Source of the DNA: Jannaschia sp. M317
GTDB lineage: Bacteria; Pseudomonadota; Alphaproteobacteria; Rhodobacterales; Rhodobacteraceae
Direction of reading: 5' to 3'
Assembly (NCBI RefSeq): GCF_025141175.1
Contig: NZ_CP081160.1
Span: 1-64,000, forward strand
Length of the DNA: 64,000 nt
This document shows, piece by piece, positions 36,285 to 44,981 of this stretch. How positions within the stretch are numbered: the first letter of the stretch is position 1; every line of letters starts with the position of its first letter. Both the position numbers and the translations under genes were made by a program. Under the pieces are notes generated by a model. The model did no database searches, was not told the origin of the DNA, and saw nothing but the letters and a program-made list of their open reading frames with translations.

Positions 36285-37477
36285 CCGCCACCGCCCTCGC
36301 CGCGCCGACCCTTGCCCGCGCCGTTCCCATCATTTCTGCCGTGACGCCCATCGCCGCCTGGATCGGCGGGCGCAATCAACTGCTGGTCAAGATCGAAACC
36401 GAAGACGGCCTTTACGGGTGGGGTGAAAGCGGGCTGTCGGGCCGCGAACAGGCCGTGATCGGCGCGATCGAACATTTCGCCCCCCTGCTGATAGGCACCG
36501 ATGCCACCCAGACGGGCGCGATCTGGCAACGGCTCTACCGGTCGCAATACTTCGAAGGGGGGCGCGTGCTGACCGCTGCGATATCCGCCATCGACATCGC
36601 GCTGCACGACATCAAGGGCAAGGCGCTCGGCGTGCCGGTCCATGCCCTGCTGGGCGGCAAGCAGCGGGACGTGGTGGGCACCTTTGCCTCCTGCCCCTCG
36701 ACCGATTTCGCCCGCGCCCGCGCCCATGCCCGCGACCTTTATGACCGGGGCTGGCGCTGCATCCGCGTGTTCCCCGATTTCTCGGACATGGAGACGTTCG
36801 ACCCCCGCGCCCATATCGCGCAGACGGCCAAGCTCTGCCGCGAAGTGCGCGCCGACCTTGGCGAAGAGGTCGTGCTGGGCATCGACTGGCACCACCGGCT
36901 GTCCGTGGCCGAGGCCGCGTCTTTCTGTCAGAAGATGCCGTCCGGCACGCTCGATTTCATCGAGGAACCGATCCGCGACGAAACGCCGGAGGCCTATGAG
37001 GCGCTGCGCCGTCTGACCGATGTGCCCTTTGCCGTGGGCGAGGAATTCGCATCGAAATGGCAGTTCCTGCCGTTCATCGAACGCGACATCCACCAGTTCA
37101 ACCGCATTGACCTGTGCAACGTCGGCGGCCTGACCGAGGCGATGAAGGTCGCCGCCATGTCCGAGGCGCATTACGTCGACATGATGCCACACAATCCGCT
37201 GGGCCCGATCTGCACCGCCGCCAGCGTGCATTTCTCGGCTGCCGTGCCGAATTTCGCCTGGCTGGAGGTTCAGGCGATTGCCGACGGGCCCTATGGGGTC
37301 AAGGCCGTGAACGACCCCTTCGTGGTGAAGCCCGCGCTCGACGGAACAGTCTATCCGGTCCCCGACGGCCCCGGCCTGGGCATCGAGATCGACGACTCCA
37401 TCCTGGCCGCCTGCCCGTTCCGCCCCTGGCAGGCCCCGCTGCTGACGCGGCCCGACGGATCGGTGACGAACTGGTAA
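36281..37477 (+). CDS. Enolase-superfamily sugar-acid dehydratase
   Basis: A 398-residue enzyme of the mandelate racemase/muconate lactonising superfamily, expected to dehydrate an aldonate to a 2-keto-3-deoxy acid. N-terminal capping domain: NQLLVKIETEDGLYGWGESGLSGRE. Barrel motifs: GIDWHHR (first metal Asp), DFIEEPI (second ligand), FAVGEEFASKW (third ligand), and MPHNPLGPICTAA with a likely catalytic His. The pattern resembles D-galactonate/D-mannonate dehydratase-like members. A clear paralogue lies at 50870. Last gene of the operon, with a terminator-like hairpin 7 bp after it. Confidence 0.85.
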   Translation: MTATALAAPTLARAVPIISAVTPIAAWIGGRNQLLVKIETEDGLYGWGESGLSGREQAVIGAIEHFAPLLIGTDATQTGAIWQRLYRSQYFEGGRVLTAAISAIDIALHDIKGKALGVPVHALLGGKQRDVVGTFASCPSTDFARARAHARDLYDRGWRCIRVFPDFSDMETFDPRAHIAQTAKLCREVRADLGEEVVLGIDWHHRLSVAEAASFCQKMPSGTLDFIEEPIRDETPEAYEALRRLTDVPFAVGEEFASKWQFLPFIERDIHQFNRIDLCNVGGLTEAMKVAAMSEAHYVDMMPHNPLGPICTAASVHFSAAVPNFAWLEVQAIADGPYGVKAVNDPFVVKPALDGTVYPVPDGPGLGIEIDDSILAACPFRPWQAPLLTRPDGSVTNW

Positions 37478-37483
37478 AACCGA

Positions 37484-37526
37484 CAGGGCGGCGTTCACCA
37501 ACCGTTAAGGTTAACGCGCCGCCCTG
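37484..37526. terminator. Bidirectional terminator hairpin between convergent genes
   Basis: CAGGGCGGCG (37484-37493) pairs perfectly with CGCCGCCCTG (37517-37526) around a 23-base loop that contains TTAAGGTTAA. It lies between a plus-strand dehydratase and the minus-strand sugar kinase. On the plus strand TCTTCTTC follows. Confidence 0.6.
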
Positions 37527-37548
37527 GTCTTCTTCTCGGCAAAAATAC
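37505..37548 (-). repeat. Composite extragenic element, copy B
   Basis: On the minus strand it reads GTATTTTTGCCGAGAAGAAG, then GGCGGCGCGTTAACCTTAA: the same two blocks in the same order as copy A at 250-289. It overlaps the terminator hairpin between convergent genes. The match extends over about 36 bases with a small gap. Confidence 0.5.
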
Positions 37549-37586
37549 TCAAATCCACAGCCGCCCCGGCCGCAGACACCTGCGGT

Positions 37587-38495
37587 CTAGACGCCCGGCA
37601 GCGCCACGTCGCGGGGCAGGATCGCGCCGGGGTGGCAGATGACCGTCGCCGACACTGCGTGCCCGGTCTTCATGCAGTCCAGGATATCGCGCCCCTGGGA
37701 CAGGGCCGCCAGGAACCCGGCCGCGAAACTGTCGCCCGCCGCCGTCGTGTCGACCACGCGGGTCACGGGCGTGACGTCAAATGTCGCGCCATCGGCCAGC
37801 GACACCGGCCCCAAGGCCCCGCGCTTGAGCGCGCCAAAGGTCGCCCCGGCGCTCCGCAACCGCGTCAGAACGGCCTCGTCCGTGGTCTCTGCGAACAGCT
37901 CCTGCTCATCGTCGACCGAAGGCAGTGCCACGTCGGCGCGGCGCCACATCTCCATGGTCTGCGCGCGGGCTGTTTCGACATTTTCCCACAGGCGCGGACG
38001 ATAATTGCTGTCAAAGGCAACGCGCCCGCCCCGCGCGCGGAACCCGTCGATCCAGGCATACAGCCGGTCGCGGGTGGCCTGCGGCAGGATCGCCAGCGAA
38101 ATGCCCGACAGGTAAACGATGTCGAAGCCGTCCAGCGCGTCGGGCGTGACCGAACAGGGGTCGGCAAAAACCGTGCGCGCCGCAGCGGCAGAACGCCAGT
38201 AGCTGAAGCTGCGTTCGCCCGCCGCGTCGCGGGTGATCATGTACAGACCGGGCGACATCCCCGCCCGCGTCTCGATCAGATCGGTGTCGATCCCCTCGGC
38301 GGTCAACGCGGACAGGATCCGCGCCGACATCGCCTCGTCGCCCAGGCCGGTGACATAGGACACCGGCAGGTCGGGCAGCAGCCGCTTAAGGTAGACCGCC
38401 GTGTTGTAGGTATCGCCTGCCACGCCGATCTGCGCCGTATCCGGGGACAGTGGCGACAGTTCGATCATCACTTCGCCGAGGCAGGCAATCTTCAT
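37587..38495 (-). CDS. kdgK: PfkB-family sugar kinase, probable 2-dehydro-3-deoxygluconokinase
   Basis: A 302-residue ribokinase-family enzyme; ATG 38495 gives MKIACLGEVMIEL, the usual start of KDG kinases. The second signature DTTAAGDSFAAGFLAAL carries the catalytic Asp in the form seen in KdgK. The reaction would be phosphorylation of 2-keto-3-deoxygluconate (or -galactonate) for aldol cleavage. It is the last gene of the minus-strand operon of YtfQRT-like transporter, dehydratase, dehydrogenases and kinase, which supports the call. The aldolase that would follow is not in this operon. Confidence 0.78.
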   Translation of the reverse strand: MKIACLGEVMIELSPLSPDTAQIGVAGDTYNTAVYLKRLLPDLPVSYVTGLGDEAMSARILSALTAEGIDTDLIETRAGMSPGLYMITRDAAGERSFSYWRSAAAARTVFADPCSVTPDALDGFDIVYLSGISLAILPQATRDRLYAWIDGFRARGGRVAFDSNYRPRLWENVETARAQTMEMWRRADVALPSVDDEQELFAETTDEAVLTRLRSAGATFGALKRGALGPVSLADGATFDVTPVTRVVDTTAAGDSFAAGFLAALSQGRDILDCMKTGHAVSATVICHPGAILPRDVALPGV

Positions 38496-38499
38496 TGGT

Positions 38500-39270
38500 T
38501 CAGCGTCCCATCCAACCGCCATCCACAAGCATGACGTGGCCATGCATATAGGATGCCGCGTCCGAGGCAAGGAACACCGCCGGACCGCCAAAGTCCTGCG
38601 GCTTGCCCCAGCGACCCGCCGGAATCCGCGACAGGATCGACGCCGACCGGTCCGGGTCGTTGCGCAGGGCCTCGGTGTTGTCGGTGTCGATATAGCCCGG
38701 TGCGATGGCGTTCACGTTGACGCCCTTGCCGGCCCATTCGTTGGCGAATGCCATGGTCAGCTGACCGATGCCGCCCTTGGACGCGGCATAGCCCGGCACC
38801 GTGATCCCGCCCTGGAACGTCAGCAGCGAAGCGGTGAAGATGATCTTGCCCGAGCCCCGTTCGACCATGGTCCGGCCGATGTCGCGGGTCAGGATGAACT
38901 GGGCGTTCAGGTTCACCTCGATCACCTTGTCCCACATCTCGTCGGGGTGTTCGGCGGCAGGCGCGCGCAGGATGGTGCCCGCGTTGTTGATCAGGATGTC
39001 GATCTGCGGATGATCGGCCAGCACCTGGGCGCTGAACGCCTTGACGGCCGCGCGGTCACCGAAATCACAGCTGTAGCCGGTGAACTTGCGGCCAAGCGCC
39101 GTCACAGCCTTGCCGACCTCGGAGCCTTCGGATTCCAGCGAGGCCGAAACCCCGATGATGTCGGCGCCCGCCTGGGCCAGGGCTTCGGCCATGCCGCGCC
39201 CGATGCCGCGCTTGGCGCCGGTGACGAGCGCGGTCTTGCCCGCCAGGCTGAAGGTGTCGAGAACGGCCAT
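38500..39270 (-). CDS. SDR oxidoreductase, KduD-like (2-dehydro-3-deoxy-D-gluconate 5-dehydrogenase type)
   Basis: A 256-residue SDR with TGAKRGIGRGMAEAL, NNAG and YAASKGG motifs. The C-terminal part DTDNTEALRNDPDRSASIL, SRIPAGRWGKPQDF and HVMLVDGGW closely follows KduD proteins, which interconvert 2,5-diketo-3-deoxygluconate and KDG. It lies 4 bp before the kinase gene and its start touches the stop of the zinc dehydrogenase. Sugar specificity may differ from KduD. Confidence 0.82.
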   Translation of the reverse strand: MAVLDTFSLAGKTALVTGAKRGIGRGMAEALAQAGADIIGVSASLESEGSEVGKAVTALGRKFTGYSCDFGDRAAVKAFSAQVLADHPQIDILINNAGTILRAPAAEHPDEMWDKVIEVNLNAQFILTRDIGRTMVERGSGKIIFTASLLTFQGGITVPGYAASKGGIGQLTMAFANEWAGKGVNVNAIAPGYIDTDNTEALRNDPDRSASILSRIPAGRWGKPQDFGGPAVFLASDAASYMHGHVMLVDGGWMGR

Positions 39271-40301
39271 TATGCGGGCTCCTGGATGCGGATCATGGAT
39301 TTCATTGCGTTGGGGCTTTGGGTCAGGGACTCAAAGGCGGACTGGATGTCGTCCAGCCCCTGGATGTCGGTGATGAAGCTTTTGCAATCGACCACACCCT
39401 TGGCCAGCAAGGCCATGGCGGTGTCGTAGTCTTCGGGGCGGTAAACCCGTGCGCCGATCAGCTCCAGCTCGCGCCAGAAGAACTGGAACATGTCGATCTG
39501 CGGCTTGCTGGCGTGGATCGCGACCATGACGATGCGGCCCCGCGTGGCGGCGGCGGCGGTCATCAGGTCAACGCCAGGCTGGGTGCCCGATACCTCGAAG
39601 ACGACATCGGCACCCTTGCCGCCGGTGGTCTCGTGCATCGCCTTGGCGACGTCCACTTCCTTGGGGTTCATCACCGCAAAGCCTATGCCCTGGGCATAGG
39701 CCAGACGCGCGGGGTTGATCTCCGAGATGGTGACATTGGCGCCCGCGTCGCGCGCGGCCATGGCGACCAGCATCCCGATCGGGCCACCGCCGATGACCAG
39801 CACGTCTTCGCCCGGCTTGACCTGGCCGCGATCGACATCGTGGCAGGCAACGGCCAAAGGCTCGATCAGGGCGGCGTGGCTCAGGTCCAGATCCTTGGGC
39901 AGGACGTGGATGGTATGGGCGGGGACGTTCCATTTCTGCTGAAACGCGCCGGTGCTGTCGATGCCGATAAAGGTCAGCTTGTGGCAGATGTGCTGATGAC
40001 CGGCCTGACAGGCCGGGCATTCGCCACAATGGTCCAGGGGCCGCACGACGATATGATCGCCGACGGACAGACCCTCGACCCCGTCGCCAAGCGCCGAGAT
40101 CACGCCGGACATTTCGTGGCCGATGGTCCGCTCGAACCCGACGCGGCCGTCCATGTGGCCCAGATAGATGTGCAGGTCGGTACCGCAGATGCCGCAATAG
40201 GCGACGTCCACCTGTACCTGGCCGGCGGCGGGGGCGGGCACCTCGACGGATTCGACGGTAAACGTCTTGTCACCCCGATAAAAGGCGGCCTGGCTGGTCA
40301 T
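39270..40301 (-). CDS. Zinc-containing alcohol dehydrogenase (medium-chain, polyol/sugar type)
   Basis: A 343-residue MDR enzyme from ATG 40301. Catalytic zinc ligands: CGICGTD and GHEMSGVI (GHE); structural zinc lobe with four Cys in HCGECPACQAGHQHIC; Rossmann motif VIGGGPIGMLVAM. Family members oxidise sorbitol, threonine, galactitol or aldoses. In this operon it likely oxidises the imported sugar or a keto-deoxy acid. It overlaps the KduD-like gene by one base and starts 11 bp after the dehydratase. Confidence 0.9.
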   Translation of the reverse strand: MTSQAAFYRGDKTFTVESVEVPAPAAGQVQVDVAYCGICGTDLHIYLGHMDGRVGFERTIGHEMSGVISALGDGVEGLSVGDHIVVRPLDHCGECPACQAGHQHICHKLTFIGIDSTGAFQQKWNVPAHTIHVLPKDLDLSHAALIEPLAVACHDVDRGQVKPGEDVLVIGGGPIGMLVAMAARDAGANVTISEINPARLAYAQGIGFAVMNPKEVDVAKAMHETTGGKGADVVFEVSGTQPGVDLMTAAAATRGRIVMVAIHASKPQIDMFQFFWRELELIGARVYRPEDYDTAMALLAKGVVDCKSFITDIQGLDDIQSAFESLTQSPNAMKSMIRIQEPA

Positions 40302-40311
40302 GTCGTGTTCC

Positions 40312-41403
40312 TTATTTCTGAAGCAGATCGGCCGCGTCGAGCTTGGCCCAATCAAAGGTGACGCCGCTGCCGGGGACGTCAGGGGCCACGGCGCGGCCCC
40401 CTTTGATCACCAGAGGGCGGGTCGTGTATTCGTCGATGGGGAAGGAATGGACCTCGATCCAGCCATCCCCCTTGCACCCGGAAATCAGGCTGACGTGCAA
40501 TTCCTGCATCCCGTGGCTGCACAGGATCACGTCCTGTTTCTGCGCCCGGTCCGCAACCTTGAGAAAGCCCGTGATCCCGCCACAGTTCGACCCATCGGGC
40601 TGAACGAAGGACAGGTTCGACTGCGCGAACGCGTGGTCGAATTCTTCGATGATATGCAGGTTCTCTCCCATGGCAACTGGTATACCAGTTGCCGCAACCC
40701 TTGCATAGCCCAGATAATCATCCGGGATGATCGGTTCTTCGAACCAGGTCAGGTCATAGGGCGCAAAGGCCTTCGCCGCCTCGATCGCCTGATCGACGGT
40801 CATGGAATAATTGGCGTCGACCATGAACGGCATGTCGGGGCCGATCAGCTCCCGCACGGCCTTGATGCGGGCGACGTCCTCGGCCAGGGGCAGGCCGATC
40901 TTGATCTTCACGCCGCCGGCGTCCTTGGCCAGGTAACCGCGTACCGAATCGAGCAATTTGGGCAGGGTGAAGCCCAGGTCGATGCCGCCGCAATAGGCGT
41001 TGCAGGTGGTGTCGTTGCCGCCGACCATCTGCACCAGGGACCGGCCCTCGCGCTTGCCGCGTGCATCCCACAGCGCGATATCCACCGCCGAGATGGCAAA
41101 TGACGCGATGCCGCCGCGCCCGACATAGTGGATATGCCACAGCATTTCTTCGAACAGGTCTTCGACCTTCGATCCGTCCTGACCCATCAGGAACGGGGCC
41201 AGGTCGTGTTCGATCATGGCCAGGATGGCATGGCCGCCCTTGCCGCCGGTATAGGTATAGCCGGTGCCTTCGGACCCGTCGTCCATGCGGATCGTGCAGG
41301 TGACAAGCTCGAAGTGGTGGTGATCGCCGTGCTTGGCATCCACCAGCACTTCGGCAAGGGGGATATGGAACAGGCGCGGCTCGACAGAGGTGATCCGGGT
41401 CAA
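40312..41403 (-). CDS. Mandelate racemase-type sugar-acid dehydratase
   Basis: A 363-residue enolase-superfamily enzyme. The start is a TTG at 41403 that shares TTGA with the upstream permease stop and has AAAGGA nine bases before it, so coupled initiation is likely. Motifs: GGVKIKIG (KxK, general base Lys), FMVDANYSM (metal Asp), [14 protein letters not shown] and CSHGMQELH (catalytic His). The KxK/His pair is that of the MR subgroup (for example talarate/galactarate or fuconate dehydratases). It is only distantly like the dehydratases at 36281 and 50870. A 22-bp palindrome sits inside the coding sequence. Confidence 0.83.
   Translation of the reverse strand: MTRITSVEPRLFHIPLAEVLVDAKHGDHHHFELVTCTIRMDDGSEGTGYTYTGGKGGHAILAMIEHDLAPFLMGQDGSKVEDLFEEMLWHIHYVGRGGIASFAISAVDIALWDARGKREGRSLVQMVGGNDTTCNAYCGGIDLGFTLPKLLDSVRGYLAKDAGGVKIKIGLPLAEDVARIKAVRELIGPDMPFMVDANYSMTVDQAIEAAKAFAPYDLTWFEEPIIPDDYLGYARVAATGIPVAMGENLHIIEEFDHAFAQSNLSFVQPDGSNCGGITGFLKVADRAQKQDVILCSHGMQELHVSLISGCKGDGWIEVHSFPIDEYTTRPLVIKGGRAVAPDVPGSGVTFDWAKLDAADLLQK
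40672..40693. promoter_or_regulatory. Perfect 22-bp palindrome inside the dehydratase gene
   Basis: Half-site GGCAACTGGTA repeated in perfect inversion. The core TGGTATACCA matches the well-known UxuR/ExuR (GntR family) operator core. It lies in the coding sequence (residues ATGIPVAM), about 370 bp before the start of the next gene. It could be an internal operator or roadblock site. Confidence 0.45.
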
Positions 41404-42398
41404 CTGGTGGGTCCTTTCACGGCGGTGCGCGCCATCACGCGCGACTGAAACAGGATCACGGCAAACAGGAAACCACCGCGGATCACCATTTGCCAATAGG
41501 CGGAGAAGCTGATGGTGCCGCGCCCGTTTTCGAAGTTCAGGATGTTGAACACAAGGCCCAGCAGCAGCGCCCCCGCAACCGTCGCAGGCACCGATCCCAT
41601 GCCCCCGGTCAAAAGCGTGCCACCCACCACCACCGAGGCGATGGCCGACAGCTCCCAGCCGATGCCTTCGAGCGGTTGGCCCGCGCCAAAGCCCGAGGCC
41701 AGGATCACGCCCGCAAGCCCCGCGCAGCCCCCCGACAGCAGATAGACAAAGGCCTTGGCCTTGTTCACCGGCAGACCCATCAGGGTCGAGGCATCCTCGG
41801 ACCCGCCGATGGCCAGCACGGTGCGCCCCAGGGATGTCTTTTCCAGAACGATCCAGAACACGACGATCACGATCGCCACCACGATGATGGTCCAGGGCAC
41901 CAGACCAAAGGCCTTGTTCATACCCATGTTGGTAAAGTTCGATCCCCAATCGACCGCAATCGTCGAGGCCCCGGAAATCACCAGCGCGCCGCCCTTGGCG
42001 CCCAGCATGGTGGCCAGCGTCGCGATGAACGGCGGGATGCGCAGGGCGATGATGCAAAAGGCGTTGAATGCCCCAAAGGCCACCCCCGCCAGAACCGCCA
42101 GCGGCAGCGCCACCTGAATGCCCCAGGGCGACAGGTAGGCGGCGATCACCGAGGTAAAGGCCGCGACCGATCCCACCGACAGGTCGATGCCCCCGGTCAG
42201 GATCACGAAACACATCCCCACCGCGATCACGATGAACATGGAATTGTAGTTGAGGAACGAGCCGAAGTTATAGGCCCCGGCAAAGTTGTCGTAGCGCAGC
42301 GCGCCAAAGATCAGCAGCGCCAGCAGGGCCAGCCACACGGCGGCGGATTGTGGGTTGCCGACAACAAAGCGGCGCAGGTCGAATGCGTCCTGGTTCAT
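41400..42398 (-). CDS. Ribose-family ABC permease (YjfF/YtfT-like)
   Basis: A 332-residue inner-membrane permease of the CUT2 (RbsC) class. ATG 42398 is chosen because GGAAGGAG lies 9 bases upstream; a GTG at 42407 overlaps the previous stop. The family signature is [20 protein letters not shown], and [20 protein letters not shown] follows. It is the second of two adjacent permeases, as in the E. coli ytfQ-ytfR-ytfT-yjfF galactofuranose system. Confidence 0.88.
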   Translation of the reverse strand: MNQDAFDLRRFVVGNPQSAAVWLALLALLIFGALRYDNFAGAYNFGSFLNYNSMFIVIAVGMCFVILTGGIDLSVGSVAAFTSVIAAYLSPWGIQVALPLAVLAGVAFGAFNAFCIIALRIPPFIATLATMLGAKGGALVISGASTIAVDWGSNFTNMGMNKAFGLVPWTIIVVAIVIVVFWIVLEKTSLGRTVLAIGGSEDASTLMGLPVNKAKAFVYLLSGGCAGLAGVILASGFGAGQPLEGIGWELSAIASVVVGGTLLTGGMGSVPATVAGALLLGLVFNILNFENGRGTISFSAYWQMVIRGGFLFAVILFQSRVMARTAVKGPTS

Positions 42399-42403
42399 GG
42401 CGC

Positions 42404-43390
42404 TCACTCCTTCCGGGCCTGTTGCACATAGACGGCGGCCAGGATGATGAAGGCCTTCGCGATCAACGCGACCTCATCCTCGACGCCATTGGCAAGCAGG
42501 GTGTATTTGACAAGCTGGATGATCACGGCCCCCAGGATGGCGCCAAAGATCGGGGCGCGGCCGCCTTGCAGCAGGGCCCCCCCCACGACGGCGGCGGCAA
42601 TCGCGTCCAGCTCCATCAGCTGCCCGTTGCGGGCCGCATCCGAGGCAGAGTTGATGGCCACCACGATCAGACCGGCCAGACCCGACAGCCCGGCGCAGAT
42701 CATGTAGACCCCCACCTTGACCCGGCGCACCGGCCCGCCCGACAGGGCGGCGGCCCGCTCGTTGCCGCCCACGGCCAGCACGTAGCGGCCAAAGGCGGTG
42801 CGCGTCATGACCAGGAACAGAACCACCGCAATGGCCAGCGCCAGCCAGCCCTGGAACGGCAGGCCCAGAACCCGGCCCGTGCCCAGATAGCTGAACTGCG
42901 GGTTGCTGAACGTCTGCAGGTTGCCGTTGGTCAGCACCTGGGCAATGCCCCGGCCCGAGATGAACAGGATCAGCGTGGCGATAATGGGCTGAACCTTCAG
43001 GATCGAGACCATCAAGCCATTGAACAATCCGCAGGCCAGCGCCGCCAGCATCGGCAACATGATTGCCGCGATCAGGCCCAGGGTCGGCGATCCCTGCGCC
43101 CAGTCCGACAGAAAGATCAGCGGGGCCAGCGCGCCCGACAGCGCCATGACCGCGCCCACCGACAGGTCGATGCCGCCGGTGGCGATCACCAGGGTCATGC
43201 CCATCGCCACGATGGCGATCGTCGCTACCTGAGAGATGTTTACGAACAGCGTCTGCGCCTGCAGGAAGTTCGGGGTAAAGATCGCGTTGAATAAAAGGAT
43301 CACGACCAGCGCCACGATCCCCCCGTTGTCCCGCAGAAAGGGTTTCCAGGCAAAGCCGCCGCCGGGACGGTCCAGGTCCTGCACGCTCAT
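42404..43390 (-). CDS. Ribose-family ABC permease (YtfT-like)
   Basis: A 328-residue CUT2 permease with eight or more hydrophobic segments and [20 protein letters not shown] as the family signature. It overlaps the ATPase gene by 4 bp at its start. Two different permeases in one operon suggest a heterodimeric channel. Confidence 0.88.
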   Translation of the reverse strand: MSVQDLDRPGGGFAWKPFLRDNGGIVALVVILLFNAIFTPNFLQAQTLFVNISQVATIAIVAMGMTLVIATGGIDLSVGAVMALSGALAPLIFLSDWAQGSPTLGLIAAIMLPMLAALACGLFNGLMVSILKVQPIIATLILFISGRGIAQVLTNGNLQTFSNPQFSYLGTGRVLGLPFQGWLALAIAVVLFLVMTRTAFGRYVLAVGGNERAAALSGGPVRRVKVGVYMICAGLSGLAGLIVVAINSASDAARNGQLMELDAIAAAVVGGALLQGGRAPIFGAILGAVIIQLVKYTLLANGVEDEVALIAKAFIILAAVYVQQARKE

Positions 43391-44913
43391 GCCGCCGCTC
43401 CTTCGCTGGGTCCGTGGGCCAATGCGCCCACGAGAATGTCTTCGGTGATGCCGGGGTTGGTCAGCTCGGTGACGGATTTGCCCTCGTTGAGGACGACGAT
43501 CCGGTCCGCGCCCTCGACCAGTTCCTCGAACTCGGACGAGATCAGGACCACGCCGAACCCCTTGGCCACGAAGTCCCTGATGATCGCCTGGATCTCGCGC
43601 TTGGCGCCCACGTCGACGCCGCGCGTCGGCTCGTCCAGGATCAGCAGTTCGGGTTCCACCGCCAGCCAGCGGGCCAGCAGGACCTTCTGCTGATTGCCGC
43701 CCGACAATTCGCGGATCGGCTGTTCCATGTCGGCGGTCTTGATGCCGAGCGCGTCGATGTAGTGCTGCACGATCTCGCGTTCGCGCGCGCGGTCGATCTG
43801 ACCGCCCCGGGTCAGGCGCGGCAACAGCGCCAGCGTCAGGTTCTCGCGCACCGACATGCCGGGGATGATCCCCTCGGCCTTGCGGTCCTCGGTCAGGTAA
43901 CCGATGCCCGCGCCGATGGCCTCGGCGGCGGTGGCGGGGGCGCCGTCACGCCCCTTGAGGGTGATCTTGCCCTCGGTCAGGGCATCGACCCCGAACAGCG
44001 CGCGCGCCGCTTCGGTCCGGCCCGATCCCAGCAGGCCGCCCAGGCCCACGATTTCGCCCCGGTGCAGTTTCATGTCGAACCGGGTCAGGCGCGGGCCGGT
44101 GGCGACGCCTTCGGCGCTCAGCAGGACATCGCCCTGCTTGGCGGCCCCACCCCCGAATTCGGTCATGCCGGCGGCGGCGATGTCCTTGGTGTCGCGGCCC
44201 AGCATGCCGCCGATCAGCTCCAGCTTGGTGGTGCCTTCCATGGCGCGCAGGTCCACGGTGCGCCCGTCGCGCATGGTGGTGACCCGGTCGCAGATCTCGA
44301 ACAGCTCATCGAGGAAGTGCGACACATAAAGAACCGAAACCCCCGCGTCCCGCAGGCCGCGCACGACCCCGAACAGCGTCTGCACCTCGGACGCATCGAG
44401 CGAGGACGTCGGCTCATCCATGATGACCAGCTTGGCATCCAGCGACACCGCCCGCGCAATGGCGACCAATTGCTGAATGGCGGTGGAATAGCTGCCCAGC
44501 GGGGCCTTGACGTCGATGTCGATGCCGAACCGCGTCAGGATCTCGCGGGTGCGGCGGTGCGCCTCTTTCCAGTCGACGAAAACGCCCAGCTGCTTGGGCT
44601 CATAGCCCATGATGACGTTCTCGGTGACCGAGCGCAGCGGCACCAGGTTCAGTTCCTGGTAAATGGTGGCGATGCCGGTTTCCTGTGCCTCGCGGGGGCT
44701 GGAAATCGTGCTTTCGACCCCGTTGAAGACGATGGTGCCCGCATCGCGGGTATAGACCCCGGTCAGGATCTTGATCAGCGTGGATTTCCCCGCGCCATTC
44801 TGCCCGATCAGGGCATGCACCTCGCCCGGTGCGATGTTCAGCGATGCATCCGACAGCGCGGGCACTCCGTTGAACGCCTTGGCGATGGACGCCATAGACA
44901 AAAGGTTTTCCAT
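43387..44913 (-). CDS. Sugar ABC transporter ATP-binding protein, double-domain (RbsA/YtfR-like)
   Basis: A 508-residue tandem ATPase. First domain: Walker A GQNGAGKSTLIKILTGV, a degenerate signature near GSYSTAIQQL, Walker B LVIMDEPTSSLD. Second domain: GLLGSGRTEAARALFG as altered Walker A, signature LSGGNQQKV, Walker B LLILDEPTRGVDVG. This pattern is normal for CUT2 ATPases, where the second site is degenerate. It follows the binding-protein gene after a 68-bp gap that carries a strong hairpin. Confidence 0.93.
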   Translation of the reverse strand: MENLLSMASIAKAFNGVPALSDASLNIAPGEVHALIGQNGAGKSTLIKILTGVYTRDAGTIVFNGVESTISSPREAQETGIATIYQELNLVPLRSVTENVIMGYEPKQLGVFVDWKEAHRRTREILTRFGIDIDVKAPLGSYSTAIQQLVAIARAVSLDAKLVIMDEPTSSLDASEVQTLFGVVRGLRDAGVSVLYVSHFLDELFEICDRVTTMRDGRTVDLRAMEGTTKLELIGGMLGRDTKDIAAAGMTEFGGGAAKQGDVLLSAEGVATGPRLTRFDMKLHRGEIVGLGGLLGSGRTEAARALFGVDALTEGKITLKGRDGAPATAAEAIGAGIGYLTEDRKAEGIIPGMSVRENLTLALLPRLTRGGQIDRAREREIVQHYIDALGIKTADMEQPIRELSGGNQQKVLLARWLAVEPELLILDEPTRGVDVGAKREIQAIIRDFVAKGFGVVLISSEFEELVEGADRIVVLNEGKSVTELTNPGITEDILVGALAHGPSEGAAA

Positions 44914-44936
44914 GGCATCCCTCCCGAAGCCGGATC

Positions 44937-44962
44937 GGGGGCCGCGCGACCGCGCGGCCCCC
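44937..44962 (-). terminator. Intercistronic hairpin between binding protein and ATPase genes
   Basis: An 11-bp perfect GC stem (GGGGGCCGCGC with GCGCGGCCCCC) and a 4-base loop, in the gap after the ytfQ-like gene. No U-run follows, so it more likely stabilises the upstream message and raises binding-protein yield than stops transcription. Confidence 0.55.
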
Positions 44963-44981
44963 CCGTCATATCAGCCTGAAC

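Noticed and set aside
40312..42213. 633-codon open frame as a permease-dehydratase fusion
   Set aside because: The upstream part is an off-frame reading of the permease; the true dehydratase starts at TTG 41403.
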